Source: Bacillus sp. es.036 (GTDB lineage Bacteria > Bacillota > Bacilli > Bacillales > Guptibacillaceae). Taken from it: 64,000 bases of DNA. The stretch covers positions 2,666,001 through 2,730,000 of the forward strand of contig NZ_PDIZ01000001.1 in NCBI RefSeq assembly GCF_002563635.1. Reading direction: 5' to 3'. Position numbers and translations under genes: made by a program. This document shows, in pieces, positions 33,767-45,231 of the stretch. Position 1 is the stretch's first letter. Every line of letters begins with the position of its first letter. The notes under the pieces were generated by a model. The model saw only the letters and a list, made by a program, of their open reading frames with translations. It was not told the DNA's origin and searched no databases.

Positions 33767-35293
33767 TTAGCTTACCTCCTTATACTTTTGCTGCTCTACT
33801 TTCGCATCCCATTTCTTTAGGCTGAATAGAATTCCAACCAGAATGGCGAACCCTGCGACAGCCCAGCCGCTATAAAGGATAAAGCCGTTTGAGTAACCTT
33901 CATAGTTACCAGTAGGCGTATCAAATTGACGAAGAAGATTCGTTTTAAACAGATCAAACATCATGTATCCAAGTACTAGCGGAGTAATGACACCAAGACA
34001 AGCTTTCCACCAGTACTTCAGCGAAATATCTGAAATGCCATTTGCATGTGATTCAAGCGTATTAAGCTCACGAAGCACCCAAGCCACTACAACTACTTCT
34101 ACAAGACCAACAAATGCAATACCGAACTGGTTAATGAAGTAATCCGCTGCATCTAAGAAGAACAAGCCGCCTTGAGTCGCAAATAAAATTGAGATAATGG
34201 AAGAAATTCCTCCACCAATTAATACAGCTTTTGTACGAGAAATTCCAAACTTCTCGGAAACCCCTGCAACGTACGTTTCTGAAATGGAAATAAGTGAAGA
34301 CAATCCAGCAAGAACAAGTGATGCAAAAAACAGGAATCCAAACAAACCGTTCAATGCTGGGAACTCATTAATAATTTGCGGGAAGACAACGAAAGCTAGT
34401 CCTACGCCACCGCTTACTACTTCACCAACGCTTAATCCTTGCTGTTGTGCCATAAAACCTAGTGCAGAGAACACACCAATACCAGCAAGTAGTTCGAACG
34501 CTGAGTTACCAAAACCAGTAATAAAGGCGTTATTCGTAATATCTGATTTCTTAGGTAAGTAACTAGAATAAGTAATCATAATAGCAAAAGCAATCGATAA
34601 ACTAAAGAAGATTTGTCCATAGGCAGCAACCCATACACTACCAGATGTTATGCTGTCAAAATTCGGTGTAAAGAAAGCATTTAGCCCTTCAGCAGCACCA
34701 GGAAGCGTCACTGCTCGGATGACAATAATTAAGAAAAGAACAATTAAAGTAGGAATGAAAATTTTATTTGCACGCTCAATTCCTTTTTTAACACCGGCAA
34801 GAAGAACGCCTAATGTGATAATCCATACAGCAATTAACGGAAGAAATACGCCTGGTACGATACTACCTGTTTGTCCAGGATCAACCGTCAATTTCAAATA
34901 GTCATTAAAAAGGAACGCTTCTGTATCTGAACCCCAGCTCTGGTTAAAAGAAAAATAGCTATACGAGATCGCCCACGCAATAATAACGGCGTAGTATGTC
35001 GAGATAACAAAGGCAACAATAACGCCCCACCAGCCAAGCCATTCCATCTTTTTATTCATTCTAAAGAATGAAAGTGGCGCTGATCCACGGAACTTATGCC
35101 CTATTGTAAATTCAAGAATTAAAATTGGGATTCCAGCTGTTAGTAATGCAAATAAATAAGGTATAAAAAATGCCCCGCCACCATTGTCATAAGCAACAGC
35201 CGGAAATCTCCAAATGTTTCCTAGACCTATTGCTGATCCAACTGCGGCTAAAATAAATCCAGCCCTCGTTCCCCATTGCGCACGATTTTCCAA
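33767..35293 (-). CDS. sodium-dependent amino-acid transporter, NSS family (MetP-like)
   Basis: A 508-residue neurotransmitter:sodium symporter-family protein with about twelve spans. The Na+-binding span 1 is intact (AAVGSAIGLGNIWRFPA) and later segments such as ISISETYVAGVSEKFGIS match. The adjacent MetS peptide points to methionine/alanine or similar neutral amino acids. TTG 35293 has AAGGGGGT at 8 bases and gives MENRAQWGTR, the usual family start; a longer frame begins 7 codons earlier. No riboswitch upstream. Confidence 0.9.
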   Translation of the reverse strand: MENRAQWGTRAGFILAAVGSAIGLGNIWRFPAVAYDNGGGAFFIPYLFALLTAGIPILILEFTIGHKFRGSAPLSFFRMNKKMEWLGWWGVIVAFVISTYYAVIIAWAISYSYFSFNQSWGSDTEAFLFNDYLKLTVDPGQTGSIVPGVFLPLIAVWIITLGVLLAGVKKGIERANKIFIPTLIVLFLIIVIRAVTLPGAAEGLNAFFTPNFDSITSGSVWVAAYGQIFFSLSIAFAIMITYSSYLPKKSDITNNAFITGFGNSAFELLAGIGVFSALGFMAQQQGLSVGEVVSGGVGLAFVVFPQIINEFPALNGLFGFLFFASLVLAGLSSLISISETYVAGVSEKFGISRTKAVLIGGGISSIISILFATQGGLFFLDAADYFINQFGIAFVGLVEVVVVAWVLRELNTLESHANGISDISLKYWWKACLGVITPLVLGYMMFDLFKTNLLRQFDTPTGNYEGYSNGFILYSGWAVAGFAILVGILFSLKKWDAKVEQQKYKEVS

Positions 35294-35493
35294 ATGAATT
35301 ACCCCCTTAAACAAATTAAACCCTTTTCACTATAAGCCCCCTTCCAGAAAAAGGTTAAGACTTTTAAGTAAATTCAGATTATTTTGTTTATAGTATATCT
35401 AGTACGTATGGCCTTGTCAAAACAATCTTTTTTCTTTTTTTGGTATGAATCGTTCAATTTTTCATGGAAATCTCTCTATTTTTGTGTAAAAAC

Positions 35494-35524
35494 ATAAAAA
35501 AACAGGAGGAAATACCTCCTGTTT
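35494..35524 (-). terminator. terminator of the NhaC-type transporter gene
   Basis: AAACAGGAGG and CCTCCTGTTT pair around a 5-base loop and are followed by T7 on the minus strand. Confidence 0.9.
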
Positions 35525-35529
35525 CATTA

Positions 35530-37104
35530 TTATTTTGCCGCTTCAACCGGTCTGTTGGCATATTTTGTTTTCAGGATAAAAGCGAGAATTCCAAAGAAAA
35601 TGGCTGTTACAATGAATCCAATAATCACACTACCTGTAAATCCTAAAACAAGGTAGCCAAGCAATGATATTCCTGCTACGAGCAAGGCATAAGGCAACTG
35701 AGTCATCACATGATCGATATGATGGCTTCCTGCCCCTGTGGAAGAAAGAATGGTTGTATCTGAGATCGGTGAACAATGATCACCGAATACAGCTCCGGCA
35801 AGGACAGCTGCAAGAACTGGCAGCATGTAAGTAGGATCGGTTGCCGCAGCAATCTCCCCCGCGATTGGAAGCATGATGCCAAATGTTCCCCATGACGTAC
35901 CTGTTGCAAAGGCCATTACTCCTGCAAGCAAGAATAATATGGCAGGCAAGAAGCCGATCATAATGTGGTCATTTACTAGACCTGCAAGATACTTTCCTGT
36001 TCCAAGACTTCCAATAATCTCAATTAGCGTCCACGCAAAGAAAAGAATGTATACCGCCGGAAGCATTGACTTAATTCCTTCCCATATTCCTTTACCAAGC
36101 ACGGCACCGCCCATTCGTTTCATAAAGAAGAAAATGAGAGATGTTGCAAGCCCAATTAATCCACCATATAGAAGCGATGCGGCAACATCCGTGTTTTCAA
36201 AAATCGACAAAGCGGTTACTGCTGTATCTGTTCCGCTCACCGCCTGAATGCCTGTGATAATCATAAACGCCACAGTTCCTGCAATCAGCATGATGATCGG
36301 CCATGCAAGATCTGCTACTTTTCCTTTTTTACTTTCAGGAAGACCCGTTGTTTGACCAGGTACGGCACCTTGATTGGGATCGAGAACCTCTCCAGTCTTC
36401 TGGGCACGATCTTCATGAACCTTCATTGCTTTTAAGTTGATATCAAAATAACTCACAAAGAAAACCATGGCTAGAGCAAAGAGAGCGTATAAGTTCATTG
36501 GAATCATTCTGATAAACGCTTCTAATGCGCCAACGCCTGTAATACTATGTGTTGCTAGTACGCCACCAATAAGTGCGATAATATAAGCACCCCAGCTTGA
36601 AATCGGGGAAATAATACACATCGGTGCTGCTGTGGAGTCAATAATATAAGCAAGTTTTGCCCTTGATACATTATGCCTGTCCGTAATCGGTCGACTCACA
36701 TTACCAACGGCTAGCGAATTAAAGTAATCATCAATAAAAATAATAATACCAAATACGGCTGTTACAAGCTGTGCGCCAACTCTTGTTTTGACGCGTTTCA
36801 TCGCCCATTCACCAAAGGCACGACTTCCACCTGACATCGAGATAAAGGCTGTCATCATTCCTAATAAAAGTAAGAAGAAAATAATGTACATGTTCCAAGT
36901 ATTTAAGCCACCGCTCTCGGAATCAATAAAAATCCCTTTCACGATTGTATAAATTTCATTTAATGATCCTGGCACACTCCAATTGTTGATCATAAGTGCA
37001 CCAAGAATAATGCCCACTCCAAGTGAAGGAAGCACTTTCCTTGTCACCACTACCATTAGCAAAGCTATGAGCGGTGGAATAATGGATAGAATTGAATTCT
37101 CCAT
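35530..37104 (-). CDS. lysW: NhaC-superfamily transporter, predicted lysine transporter
   Basis: A 524-residue protein of the NhaC Na+/H+ antiporter superfamily with about twelve hydrophobic segments; FIDDYFNSLAVGNVSRPITD near residue 118 and GDHCSPISDTTILSSTGAG near residue 437 are typical. A lysine riboswitch lies directly upstream, and NhaC-type genes under lysine riboswitches are predicted lysine importers (LysW). The riboswitch therefore outweighs the generic antiporter label, but transport itself is inferred. ATG 37104 follows AGGAGGATATTC. Confidence 0.85.
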   Translation of the reverse strand: MENSILSIIPPLIALLMVVVTRKVLPSLGVGIILGALMINNWSVPGSLNEIYTIVKGIFIDSESGGLNTWNMYIIFFLLLLGMMTAFISMSGGSRAFGEWAMKRVKTRVGAQLVTAVFGIIIFIDDYFNSLAVGNVSRPITDRHNVSRAKLAYIIDSTAAPMCIISPISSWGAYIIALIGGVLATHSITGVGALEAFIRMIPMNLYALFALAMVFFVSYFDINLKAMKVHEDRAQKTGEVLDPNQGAVPGQTTGLPESKKGKVADLAWPIIMLIAGTVAFMIITGIQAVSGTDTAVTALSIFENTDVAASLLYGGLIGLATSLIFFFMKRMGGAVLGKGIWEGIKSMLPAVYILFFAWTLIEIIGSLGTGKYLAGLVNDHIMIGFLPAILFLLAGVMAFATGTSWGTFGIMLPIAGEIAAATDPTYMLPVLAAVLAGAVFGDHCSPISDTTILSSTGAGSHHIDHVMTQLPYALLVAGISLLGYLVLGFTGSVIIGFIVTAIFFGILAFILKTKYANRPVEAAK

Positions 37105-37183
37105 GAATATCCTCCTAATAAATAAATGATTGTTATGCAAACCGGAATGGACGCCTACCCCTCAGCCGCTTGTTTCTGAACGC

Positions 37184-37226
37184 AAAAAAGCGAGCAATGA
37201 TAGGATTGGTCCTATCATTGCTCGCT
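37184..37226 (-). terminator. lysine riboswitch terminator
   Basis: GCGAGCAATGATAGGA and its complement form a perfect 16-bp stem with a 4-base loop and a T6 run on the minus strand. Confidence 0.93.
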
Positions 37227-37440
37227 TCACCGAGTCAATGTTAAGTGTCCACCCCGATCAGTAGTTCTCCATTACAAGTTAGACTCATAATGACAGTTCG
37301 ACACTTTTTCAATGCCGCCCCAACATAAATAATGTGACCGTTATTTATGCTTCGGCAGATCTCCCTTTCGATGCTGATCATTGGTGTCATTCTCCCAACA
37401 CGTACTCATGAGGATCTGCTCCTCTACCTCATCGTATAAG
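37227..37440 (-). ncRNA. lysine riboswitch (L box) aptamer
   Basis: Read on the minus strand the leader has GATGAGGTAGAGG at the 5' side, TCATGAGTA, GGGAGAA, GAAAGGGAGATCTGCCGAAG, a TTGGGGCGGCATTGAA segment and GAACTGTCATTATG, in the order of the lysine aptamer, followed by a terminator (37184-37226). High lysine would stop transcription before lysW. Confidence 0.9.
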
Positions 37441-37469
37441 ATAAGGAACAATATTAAGTTCAGTTTTAA

Positions 37470-37498
37470 AGTATACCTTACTTTCTCTCATCCTGCAA
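37470..37498 (-). promoter_or_regulatory. sigma-A promoter of the lysine riboswitch unit
   Basis: On the minus strand TTGCAG and TATACT are separated by 17 bases; the aptamer begins about 30 bases downstream. Confidence 0.7.
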
Positions 37499-37505
37499 TT
37501 GTAGA

Positions 37506-38288
37506 TTATTCCATATCATCAATTTGAATAGATGGAGTAGGTAACCCACCTTCTGAACCATTGTTATAGAAGTTTGGTACTTCACCTGGAATAATCGTTA
37601 ACAAAACGGGAATATCCGTCGTCACCACATCAGAATCCGTAGCAAATGGGATAACGATTTTTACTTTCACTTCAATGTGAACCCGAATGTCGACAGAAAT
37701 ATTATTAATACCAACTGGTTCAATTGTACTTTTATAATCAGACTTCACTTCACCGATCGCTGTGAAACGCACAGGAACTTTTGGTCCCATATTGGCAAGT
37801 AACGTGTTATCAAACGCCTGACCAATTGGAATATAATGAATGATCCCATTATCCAACGATGTTTGATCATCCACTTCAAGCTCCACACCATTTTGTTCCG
37901 CCCAGTAATCTAACGTTCCGTCTTCCACACTTTTTAGAAATCGCTGTACTTTTTCCGTTGATTGCGCAAGCACCTGAGTAACTGCCCTTTGATTGATCTG
38001 AACTCGCACCAACTTTCCTTCATTGTCAGTCACTTCTTTTATTAACGAATCTTGATAATTATCTACTTCTTCAGCCATCTTCTGATTAATGGCTTCGTTA
38101 ATCGCTATTGTTGCGATCCGATTCGTCTCGGTACGGGCAATTTCAATCAGTGTAGGCTTTATTCCTTTTTCAACGATCCATAGCCCCTGGACCGTCATAA
38201 AAATGAATAGTAGGAAGGAGATGACAAACACATAACGAAAGGGAAGCGGCCCCTTTCTAAAGAATTTTCTACGAGTTCGAAACAACAT
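37506..38288 (-). CDS. yunB: sporulation protein YunB
   Basis: A 260-residue protein with a basic N-terminus, one membrane segment (residues 19-40) and a large outer domain. Family features include IARTETNRIATIAINEAINQ near residue 50 and PIGQAFDNTLLANMGPKVPV near residue 155. YunB belongs to the YunB/SigE-controlled sporulation proteins and is needed for efficient spore formation in B. subtilis. GGGAGGG precedes the ATG. It is monocistronic, after the yunC terminator. Confidence 0.88.
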   Translation of the reverse strand: MLFRTRRKFFRKGPLPFRYVFVISFLLFIFMTVQGLWIVEKGIKPTLIEIARTETNRIATIAINEAINQKMAEEVDNYQDSLIKEVTDNEGKLVRVQINQRAVTQVLAQSTEKVQRFLKSVEDGTLDYWAEQNGVELEVDDQTSLDNGIIHYIPIGQAFDNTLLANMGPKVPVRFTAIGEVKSDYKSTIEPVGINNISVDIRVHIEVKVKIVIPFATDSDVVTTDIPVLLTIIPGEVPNFYNNGSEGGLPTPSIQIDDME

Positions 38289-38392
38289 GAACCCTCCCTT
38301 CTCTTCCTCATGTATATGCCATGAAAGAGAGAAGTATGGACAATTTCTCCAGAATGCTACTTCCCTAGTAATGTGATTTTTTTAATACCAAA

Positions 38393-38427
38393 GAAAAAAG
38401 CCTAAGCAAATTGGCTACGGCTTTTTT
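38393..38427 (-). terminator. terminator of yunC
   Basis: On the minus strand AAAAAAGCCGTAGCC and GCTTAGGCTTTTTT form a stem with T run, directly after the yunC stop. Confidence 0.85.
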
Positions 38428-38729
38428 CACATCATCTTAAGCATGGCATCTCTGCCCTTTGTGCCGATCTTAATGCCTCGCGCTTCTGCTTCAAGCGTAA
38501 CAGATTCAAGTGGGGCATCAAGCAGCTGATCAATCGACCTTACGCCTACAGCTCTTCCTGCAATAATCTTCCGGTCACTTAACTTCTCATTAAGCAAGGC
38601 AATATCCAGTGCGCCGCACATGATATAGCCATTTTCATTCATGACCGCTAGAAAATTTGTTTTTGGAAGCTGCATACTAACTGCTGTAAACGGATGACCA
38701 TCAATCATGATTGGTGTCATAGTGATCAC
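38427..38729 (-). CDS. yunC: DUF1805 protein YunC
   Basis: A 100-residue protein of the YunC family. Conserved parts are FTAVSMQLPKTNFLAVMNEN and GYIMCGALDIALLNEKLSDR, and AVGVRSIDQLLDAPLESVT. Function unknown. The start is GTG 38729, about ten bases after GGAGG, and gives the MIxxTPIMI N-terminus of the family. It follows yunD on the same strand by 83 bases. Confidence 0.9.
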   Translation of the reverse strand: MITMTPIMIDGHPFTAVSMQLPKTNFLAVMNENGYIMCGALDIALLNEKLSDRKIIAGRAVGVRSIDQLLDAPLESVTLEAEARGIKIGTKGRDAMLKMM

Positions 38730-38812
38730 GTCATTCCCGCCTCCTGACCTGAATGAATATCACTATATCTATATGAAACCAACAGCATGTTTGACATCAT
38801 ACGTGCAAAGTT

Positions 38813-40201
38813 TTAATGCCTATTCTCAAGACGCCAGGCAAGAAGATCACGAAGCATTTCAGGAAGATAATACTTCTTCTTTGCGTGCTTCATTTGTGGA
38901 TAGAATTTACCAAACGTGAACATATCAGCTGTGGCCACGGCATATTCTTGGTCAGATATGAGTGGATGACCATTATGAAGAACGTCAGTGACATGACGAA
39001 GTCCGTCTTCCATCTCAACCGTCGTCACTTCAAGACCGTCGAATGCCATGATCCCCATCACTTCTCCTCTGAATCCTAGTCCTTTAAAACTTAAGTTCAC
39101 GATTTCATCTGACATGGCGTGGGAAATGATTTCGCGTAACTCACTTCCTCTTAAGATCACTTTACAAGGGTTTACGGGATGAGGACAAATACGGTGGAGA
39201 TCTTCTCGTGAGACGTGACCTTCTGATAATCCATCAAGAAGCATACCTGCATTAATCATGCCAATATCTGCATGACACCATTCTCGAAGGGCAGCGGCTA
39301 ATTCATCCGCTAAAACCGACCGTTGAAACCACTCAGATTCAAGAGGTTGCTCAAGTCGACAGACAACTTCTTCTAGCATCGATTGCGCTTCTATACTTAA
39401 TCGTTGAATCATTTCAAAAGTTGGACGATCTTCTTTCCGATTTCGAACTGAAATCGCATAAGCCTCTTTATCCGTAATCTCCCTTGTGTCCATATCGATG
39501 CAAACGGTCACTTCTCCAACGTAATTCCCGTTTTTGCCTGCCTGTGTAATGAGCGTGTCCTCTACAAGCATCCCATGCTTCAATACATGATGGGTATGAG
39601 CACCGATAATAATATCAATGCCATTCATCTCTCGTGCCATTTGTTCGTCATTGCCTAGTCCCATATGAGACATCAGCACGACAACATCTGATTGTTGACG
39701 AACTTCATCAATCATAGCTTGTAGAAAATCATATGGCGAATCGATTTTCCAACCTAATAGCGAGTAAAATTGCTCATACGGAATCGTAACGCCAATGATC
39801 CCCACTTTCACACCATTTAACTCATGAATTTTATAAGGGGCCGCCCATGCGGGTCTTGTGCCATCTTGATGATAGAGATTCGCCACAAGCACCTCAAAAC
39901 TAGCTTCAGTATACAGCGCTTCAAGCTCTTTTTTTGAAAACGTAATGCCCTCATTATTGCCAATTGTGGCGTAGTCGTATTGAAGATCATTCAACAGCTG
40001 AACGTTGCCCTTTCCAACCATTCCCTCAGTCATTGGATGCACCTTGTCAGAATGGTCCCCTAAATCGAGAAGGAGGTAGGGTGTGCCTTGAAGCTCGTGC
40101 ATGCGCTTCTTCTCTTTGAGATAAGACGACACCTTGGACCAGTTTTCGAAATGACTGTGAAGATCGTTCGTATAATAAAATTGTAATGTTCTAGAAGTCA
40201 A
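38813..40201 (-). CDS. yunD: metallophosphatase/5'-nucleotidase-type hydrolase (YunD)
   Basis: A 462-residue protein of the 5'-nucleotidase/2',3'-cyclic phosphodiesterase family. Metal ligands: YTNDLHSHFE (residues 10-19), LDLGDHSD near residue 46, TIGNNEG (normally GNHE; the His is replaced by Asn here) near residue 80, LMSHMGLG and IIGAHTHH. The C-terminal nucleotidase domain follows. There is no signal peptide, so it acts in the cytoplasm, unlike most relatives. It lies 15 bases after yunE. Confidence 0.87.
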   Translation of the reverse strand: MTSRTLQFYYTNDLHSHFENWSKVSSYLKEKKRMHELQGTPYLLLDLGDHSDKVHPMTEGMVGKGNVQLLNDLQYDYATIGNNEGITFSKKELEALYTEASFEVLVANLYHQDGTRPAWAAPYKIHELNGVKVGIIGVTIPYEQFYSLLGWKIDSPYDFLQAMIDEVRQQSDVVVLMSHMGLGNDEQMAREMNGIDIIIGAHTHHVLKHGMLVEDTLITQAGKNGNYVGEVTVCIDMDTREITDKEAYAISVRNRKEDRPTFEMIQRLSIEAQSMLEEVVCRLEQPLESEWFQRSVLADELAAALREWCHADIGMINAGMLLDGLSEGHVSREDLHRICPHPVNPCKVILRGSELREIISHAMSDEIVNLSFKGLGFRGEVMGIMAFDGLEVTTVEMEDGLRHVTDVLHNGHPLISDQEYAVATADMFTFGKFYPQMKHAKKKYYLPEMLRDLLAWRLENRH

Positions 40202-40216
40202 GACACTCTTCCTTTC

Positions 40217-41038
40217 TTACCCCATCGTTCCCTGCCAGATAAGCCGGACACCGACTATAATTAACATCCATCTTAAAATCACAACGATGGTTTTGTCCGA
40301 AAGTTTCTGGTTAATAAACGAGCCGCACTTTGCTCCAATCCAGGCCCCTGGAATTAATCCGAGTAGTAAAAACCACTGAATGTTACCAAGCGCTAAATGC
40401 GTCAGGGTACCTGTTATACTTGAAAGAAATATCATAAACATCGAGGTCGCAACCGCAACTGTTGTCGGAAATCCAAATAAGAGAATCATCGCCGGTACCA
40501 TGAGAGACCCGCCACCTATTCCAAAAAGACCGGAAATGACGCCAACAACGAACGAAACTATCACAGCTGCAAGAGCAGAAAAGGTATAGTTTACTTGCAC
40601 TCCATCTGAATCCGTATACGAGCGTTGAAATTGCCCATTCAACTTCATCGGACGTAAACGGTTCCTTACCATTAATAATATGGAAACAAGCACCATAAAT
40701 ACCCCAAAATAAATGGAAAAATAATCAACCTGTATAAATTTATTCAGCCATGCCCCCAGAATCGCTCCTGGACCACTGCCTAGAAAAAAAAGAGCGCCAC
40801 TTTTATAATCCACGCTTTTCTTTTTCATATATGCGAGGGTAGAAGAAAGGCCTATGGCGACGAGGACAACGATTGAGCTTCCGACAATTTTTTGTGGTGA
40901 TAAGACTGGAAGCCAATTTGTGTACTGGTCAATAATGAGAAGCACAGGGACGATAATAATGCCCCCGCCAAGACCTACTAGGCTACCAATCGTACCAGCA
41001 GCTAGACCAATGATAAATAACAGTATCCACATCAGCAT
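40217..41038 (-). CDS. yunE: TauE/SafE-type TSUP membrane transporter (YunE)
   Basis: A 273-residue inner-membrane protein with about eight spans and the repeated GLGGGIIIVPVLL / GIGGGSLMVPAMI motifs that mark the TSUP (sulfite exporter TauE/SafE) family. These move small sulfur-containing anions or organic acids; the substrate here is unknown. It lies 11 bases after yunF and 15 before yunD in one operon. Confidence 0.9.
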   Translation of the reverse strand: MLMWILLFIIGLAAGTIGSLVGLGGGIIIVPVLLIIDQYTNWLPVLSPQKIVGSSIVVLVAIGLSSTLAYMKKKSVDYKSGALFFLGSGPGAILGAWLNKFIQVDYFSIYFGVFMVLVSILLMVRNRLRPMKLNGQFQRSYTDSDGVQVNYTFSALAAVIVSFVVGVISGLFGIGGGSLMVPAMILLFGFPTTVAVATSMFMIFLSSITGTLTHLALGNIQWFLLLGLIPGAWIGAKCGSFINQKLSDKTIVVILRWMLIIVGVRLIWQGTMG

Positions 41039-41049
41039 TGTATAGCTCC

Positions 41050-41904
41050 TTACAGGTCAAAAAGATCAAGTTGCTTAGGATTTAAATTCGTATACTCAAT
41101 TCCAAGCATTTGAATCATCCACTTTGCATTATTAGCAGCGTGACCACCTGAGTTATTGTTAAATAAAATAAACACATCTTTGCATTCTTTTTCTAATTCT
41201 AGGATTCGCTCTTTCCATTCAAGCAATTCTTCTTCATTATAATCATACAGGTAACGCACTTCTCGCCAGTTATGACGATTCCCTGGGTTCGTCCATCCAT
41301 TCGTATTTCTTCCGTGAAGACGCACAAGAACGTGATCCTTATGTATGGTTTCCATCACTAATGGAACGGATCCTTCTCCTGCCTGAGGTTCATCGCATAT
41401 GGTATGAATAAATCCTTCCGCTTCTAGAAAGCTCAGCGTCTTCTCACGAAATGCTTCATGATACCAAGACTGATGCCGAAATTCGACAGCACATGGAATG
41501 TCTCCCATCCGCTCTTTGCAGTCTCTCAAGATGTTCACATTTTCTTTGTTCACGTCAAACCATGGTGGAAATTGAAATAGCACCATCGCAAGCTTTCCTG
41601 CTTTTTGAAGCGGGCGAAGCGATTCCTTATACGCTTGAAACATTTCATCACGCGACTCAAAAGGAATATCTCCTCTTTGATGACCCGTCATTCCCTGATA
41701 AGCTTTCACAACAAAACGAAAGCCCTCTGGCGTTTCATCAGCCCATTTTTGAAAGTTTCTAGCCGGTTGCACCGCATAAAAAGACGAATCGACTTCAACA
41801 GTAGGAAAGTGTGAACCATATATCGAAAGTTTTTCATTGCTTTTTACACCTGGTGGGTATAGATCATCATGATCGCCCCATCCTGTTACACCTATGTAAA
41901 TCAT
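41050..41904 (-). CDS. yunF: DUF72 protein YunF
   Basis: A 284-residue TIM-barrel-like DUF72 protein. Conserved residues appear in YIGVTGWGDHDDLYP at the start, EVDSSFYAVQPARNFQKWAD near residue 37, FRFVVKAYQGMTGH near residue 63 and VEFRHQSWY near residue 142. Structural work on the family suggests a xylose-isomerase-like barrel, reaction unknown. First gene of the yunF-yunE-yunD unit. Confidence 0.9.
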   Translation of the reverse strand: MIYIGVTGWGDHDDLYPPGVKSNEKLSIYGSHFPTVEVDSSFYAVQPARNFQKWADETPEGFRFVVKAYQGMTGHQRGDIPFESRDEMFQAYKESLRPLQKAGKLAMVLFQFPPWFDVNKENVNILRDCKERMGDIPCAVEFRHQSWYHEAFREKTLSFLEAEGFIHTICDEPQAGEGSVPLVMETIHKDHVLVRLHGRNTNGWTNPGNRHNWREVRYLYDYNEEELLEWKERILELEKECKDVFILFNNNSGGHAANNAKWMIQMLGIEYTNLNPKQLDLFDL

Positions 41905-42033
41905 GCAATACTTCCTCTCTTCATTGATTCTCTTACTTTATTCTCATATCATTACCCGAAAATAGCAAGGGAAAATCCCCTCTACTATTTCAAGATAACG
42001 TCAATCGTGCCCACTTTGAAGCCGATCTAATAG

Positions 42034-42063
42034 AAAAAAACGAACCGGAAAATCCGGTTCGTT
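42034..42063 (-). terminator. terminator of the suf operon
   Basis: AACGAACCGG and CCGGTTCGTT pair around a 5-base loop; on the minus strand a T run follows, about 13 bases past the sufB stop. Confidence 0.92.
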
Positions 42064-42075
42064 GGGAATGGAATT

Positions 42076-43473
42076 TTAACCGATTGAACCTTCCATCTCA
42101 AATTTAATGAGACGGTTCATTTCAACAGCATATTCCATAGGTAGTTCTTTCGTAAATGGCTCGATGAAGCCCATTACGATCATTTCAGTTGCTTCTTCTT
42201 CAGATACACCACGACTCATAAGATAGAAGAGCTGCTCTTCAGAAACCTTCGATACTTTCGCTTCGTGTTCAAGTGAAATGTTATCGTTTAGGATTTCATT
42301 GTAAGGAATTGTATCAGAAGTCGACTCGTTATCCATGATGAGCGTATCACACTCAACGTTTGAACGAGCGCCTTCAGCTTTACGGCCAAAGTGTACGATA
42401 CCACGGTACGTAACTTTACCGCCCTGCTTCGAAATCGACTTCGACACGATCGTTGAAGACGTGTTAGGTGCTAAATGAATCATTTTAGCGCCTGCATCCT
42501 GATGCTGCCCTTTACCTGCAAGAGCAATAGAAAGTGTCATACCGCGAGCACCTTCACCCTTCAAGATAACAGCTGGATACTTCATTGTAAGCTTAGATCC
42601 GATGTTACCATCGATCCATTCCATTGTTGCATTTTCTTCCGCAACGGCACGTTTCGTTACTAGGTTAAACACGTTATTCGCCCAGTTTTGAATCGTCGTA
42701 TAACGGCAGTATGCATCTTTCTTAACGATAATCTCAACAACCGCACTGTGTAGAGAGTTTGTTGTATAAACAGGTGCTGTACACCCTTCAACGTAATGCA
42801 CAGAAGAGCCTTCATCCGCAATAATAAGCGTACGCTCAAACTGTCCCATGTTCTCAGAGTTAATACGGAAATAGGCTTGTAGCGGTGTATCAACTTTCAC
42901 GCCTTTAGGTACGTAAATAAACGATCCACCTGACCATACAGCCGAGTTAAGTGCAGAGAACTTGTTATCCGTTGGAGGAATTGTTTTCGCAAAGTATTCT
43001 CTGAAAAGATCTTCGTTTTCTTTAAGAGCCGTATCGGTATCTTTAAAGACAATCCCCATGTTCTCAAGGTCTTCTTGCATATTGTGATACACAACTTCAG
43101 ATTCGTACTGTGCAGAAACACCCGCAAGGTATTTTTGCTCCGCTTCAGGAATACCAAGCTTATCAAATGTTGCTTTGATTTCTTCTGGTACTTCATCCCA
43201 TGAACGTTCAGACTTCTCAGAAGGCTTTACGTAGTACGTAATTTCATCAAAATCAAGATCAGCAAGGTTTCCGCCCCATTGAGGCATTGGCATGCTGTAG
43301 AAATGCTCAAGTGATTTTAAGCGGAAATCAAGCATCCACTGAGGTTCATCCTTCATGCGAGAAATTTCTTTCACAATTTCAGGAGTCAGCCCGCGCTCTG
43401 AGCGGAAAATCGAAACGTCTTTATCACTAAAACCATATTGGTATTCGCCAACTTCAGGCATTTTTTTAGCCAT
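42076..43473 (-). CDS. sufB: Fe-S cluster assembly scaffold SufB
   Basis: A 465-residue SUF scaffold protein. It contains [20 protein letters not shown] near the start, [17 protein letters not shown]-type and [20 protein letters not shown] segments, and [20 protein letters not shown]. It forms the SufBC2D complex in which Fe-S clusters are built. ATG 43473 has AAGGAGGG at a normal distance; a longer frame upstream lacks support. Last gene of the operon sufC-sufD-sufS-sufU-sufB. Confidence 0.96.
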   Translation of the reverse strand: MAKKMPEVGEYQYGFSDKDVSIFRSERGLTPEIVKEISRMKDEPQWMLDFRLKSLEHFYSMPMPQWGGNLADLDFDEITYYVKPSEKSERSWDEVPEEIKATFDKLGIPEAEQKYLAGVSAQYESEVVYHNMQEDLENMGIVFKDTDTALKENEDLFREYFAKTIPPTDNKFSALNSAVWSGGSFIYVPKGVKVDTPLQAYFRINSENMGQFERTLIIADEGSSVHYVEGCTAPVYTTNSLHSAVVEIIVKKDAYCRYTTIQNWANNVFNLVTKRAVAEENATMEWIDGNIGSKLTMKYPAVILKGEGARGMTLSIALAGKGQHQDAGAKMIHLAPNTSSTIVSKSISKQGGKVTYRGIVHFGRKAEGARSNVECDTLIMDNESTSDTIPYNEILNDNISLEHEAKVSKVSEEQLFYLMSRGVSEEEATEMIVMGFIEPFTKELPMEYAVEMNRLIKFEMEGSIG

Positions 43474-43574
43474 TCTATTTCCCTCCTTGACATTACACAT
43501 GTCAGTGTTTGGCTGTTGTTCTCTTTCCATCATTCTAGTATGAAAAAGAAGCGGTGACAACACCTGGAAGTGGG

Positions 43575-45231
<1,657 letters not shown>

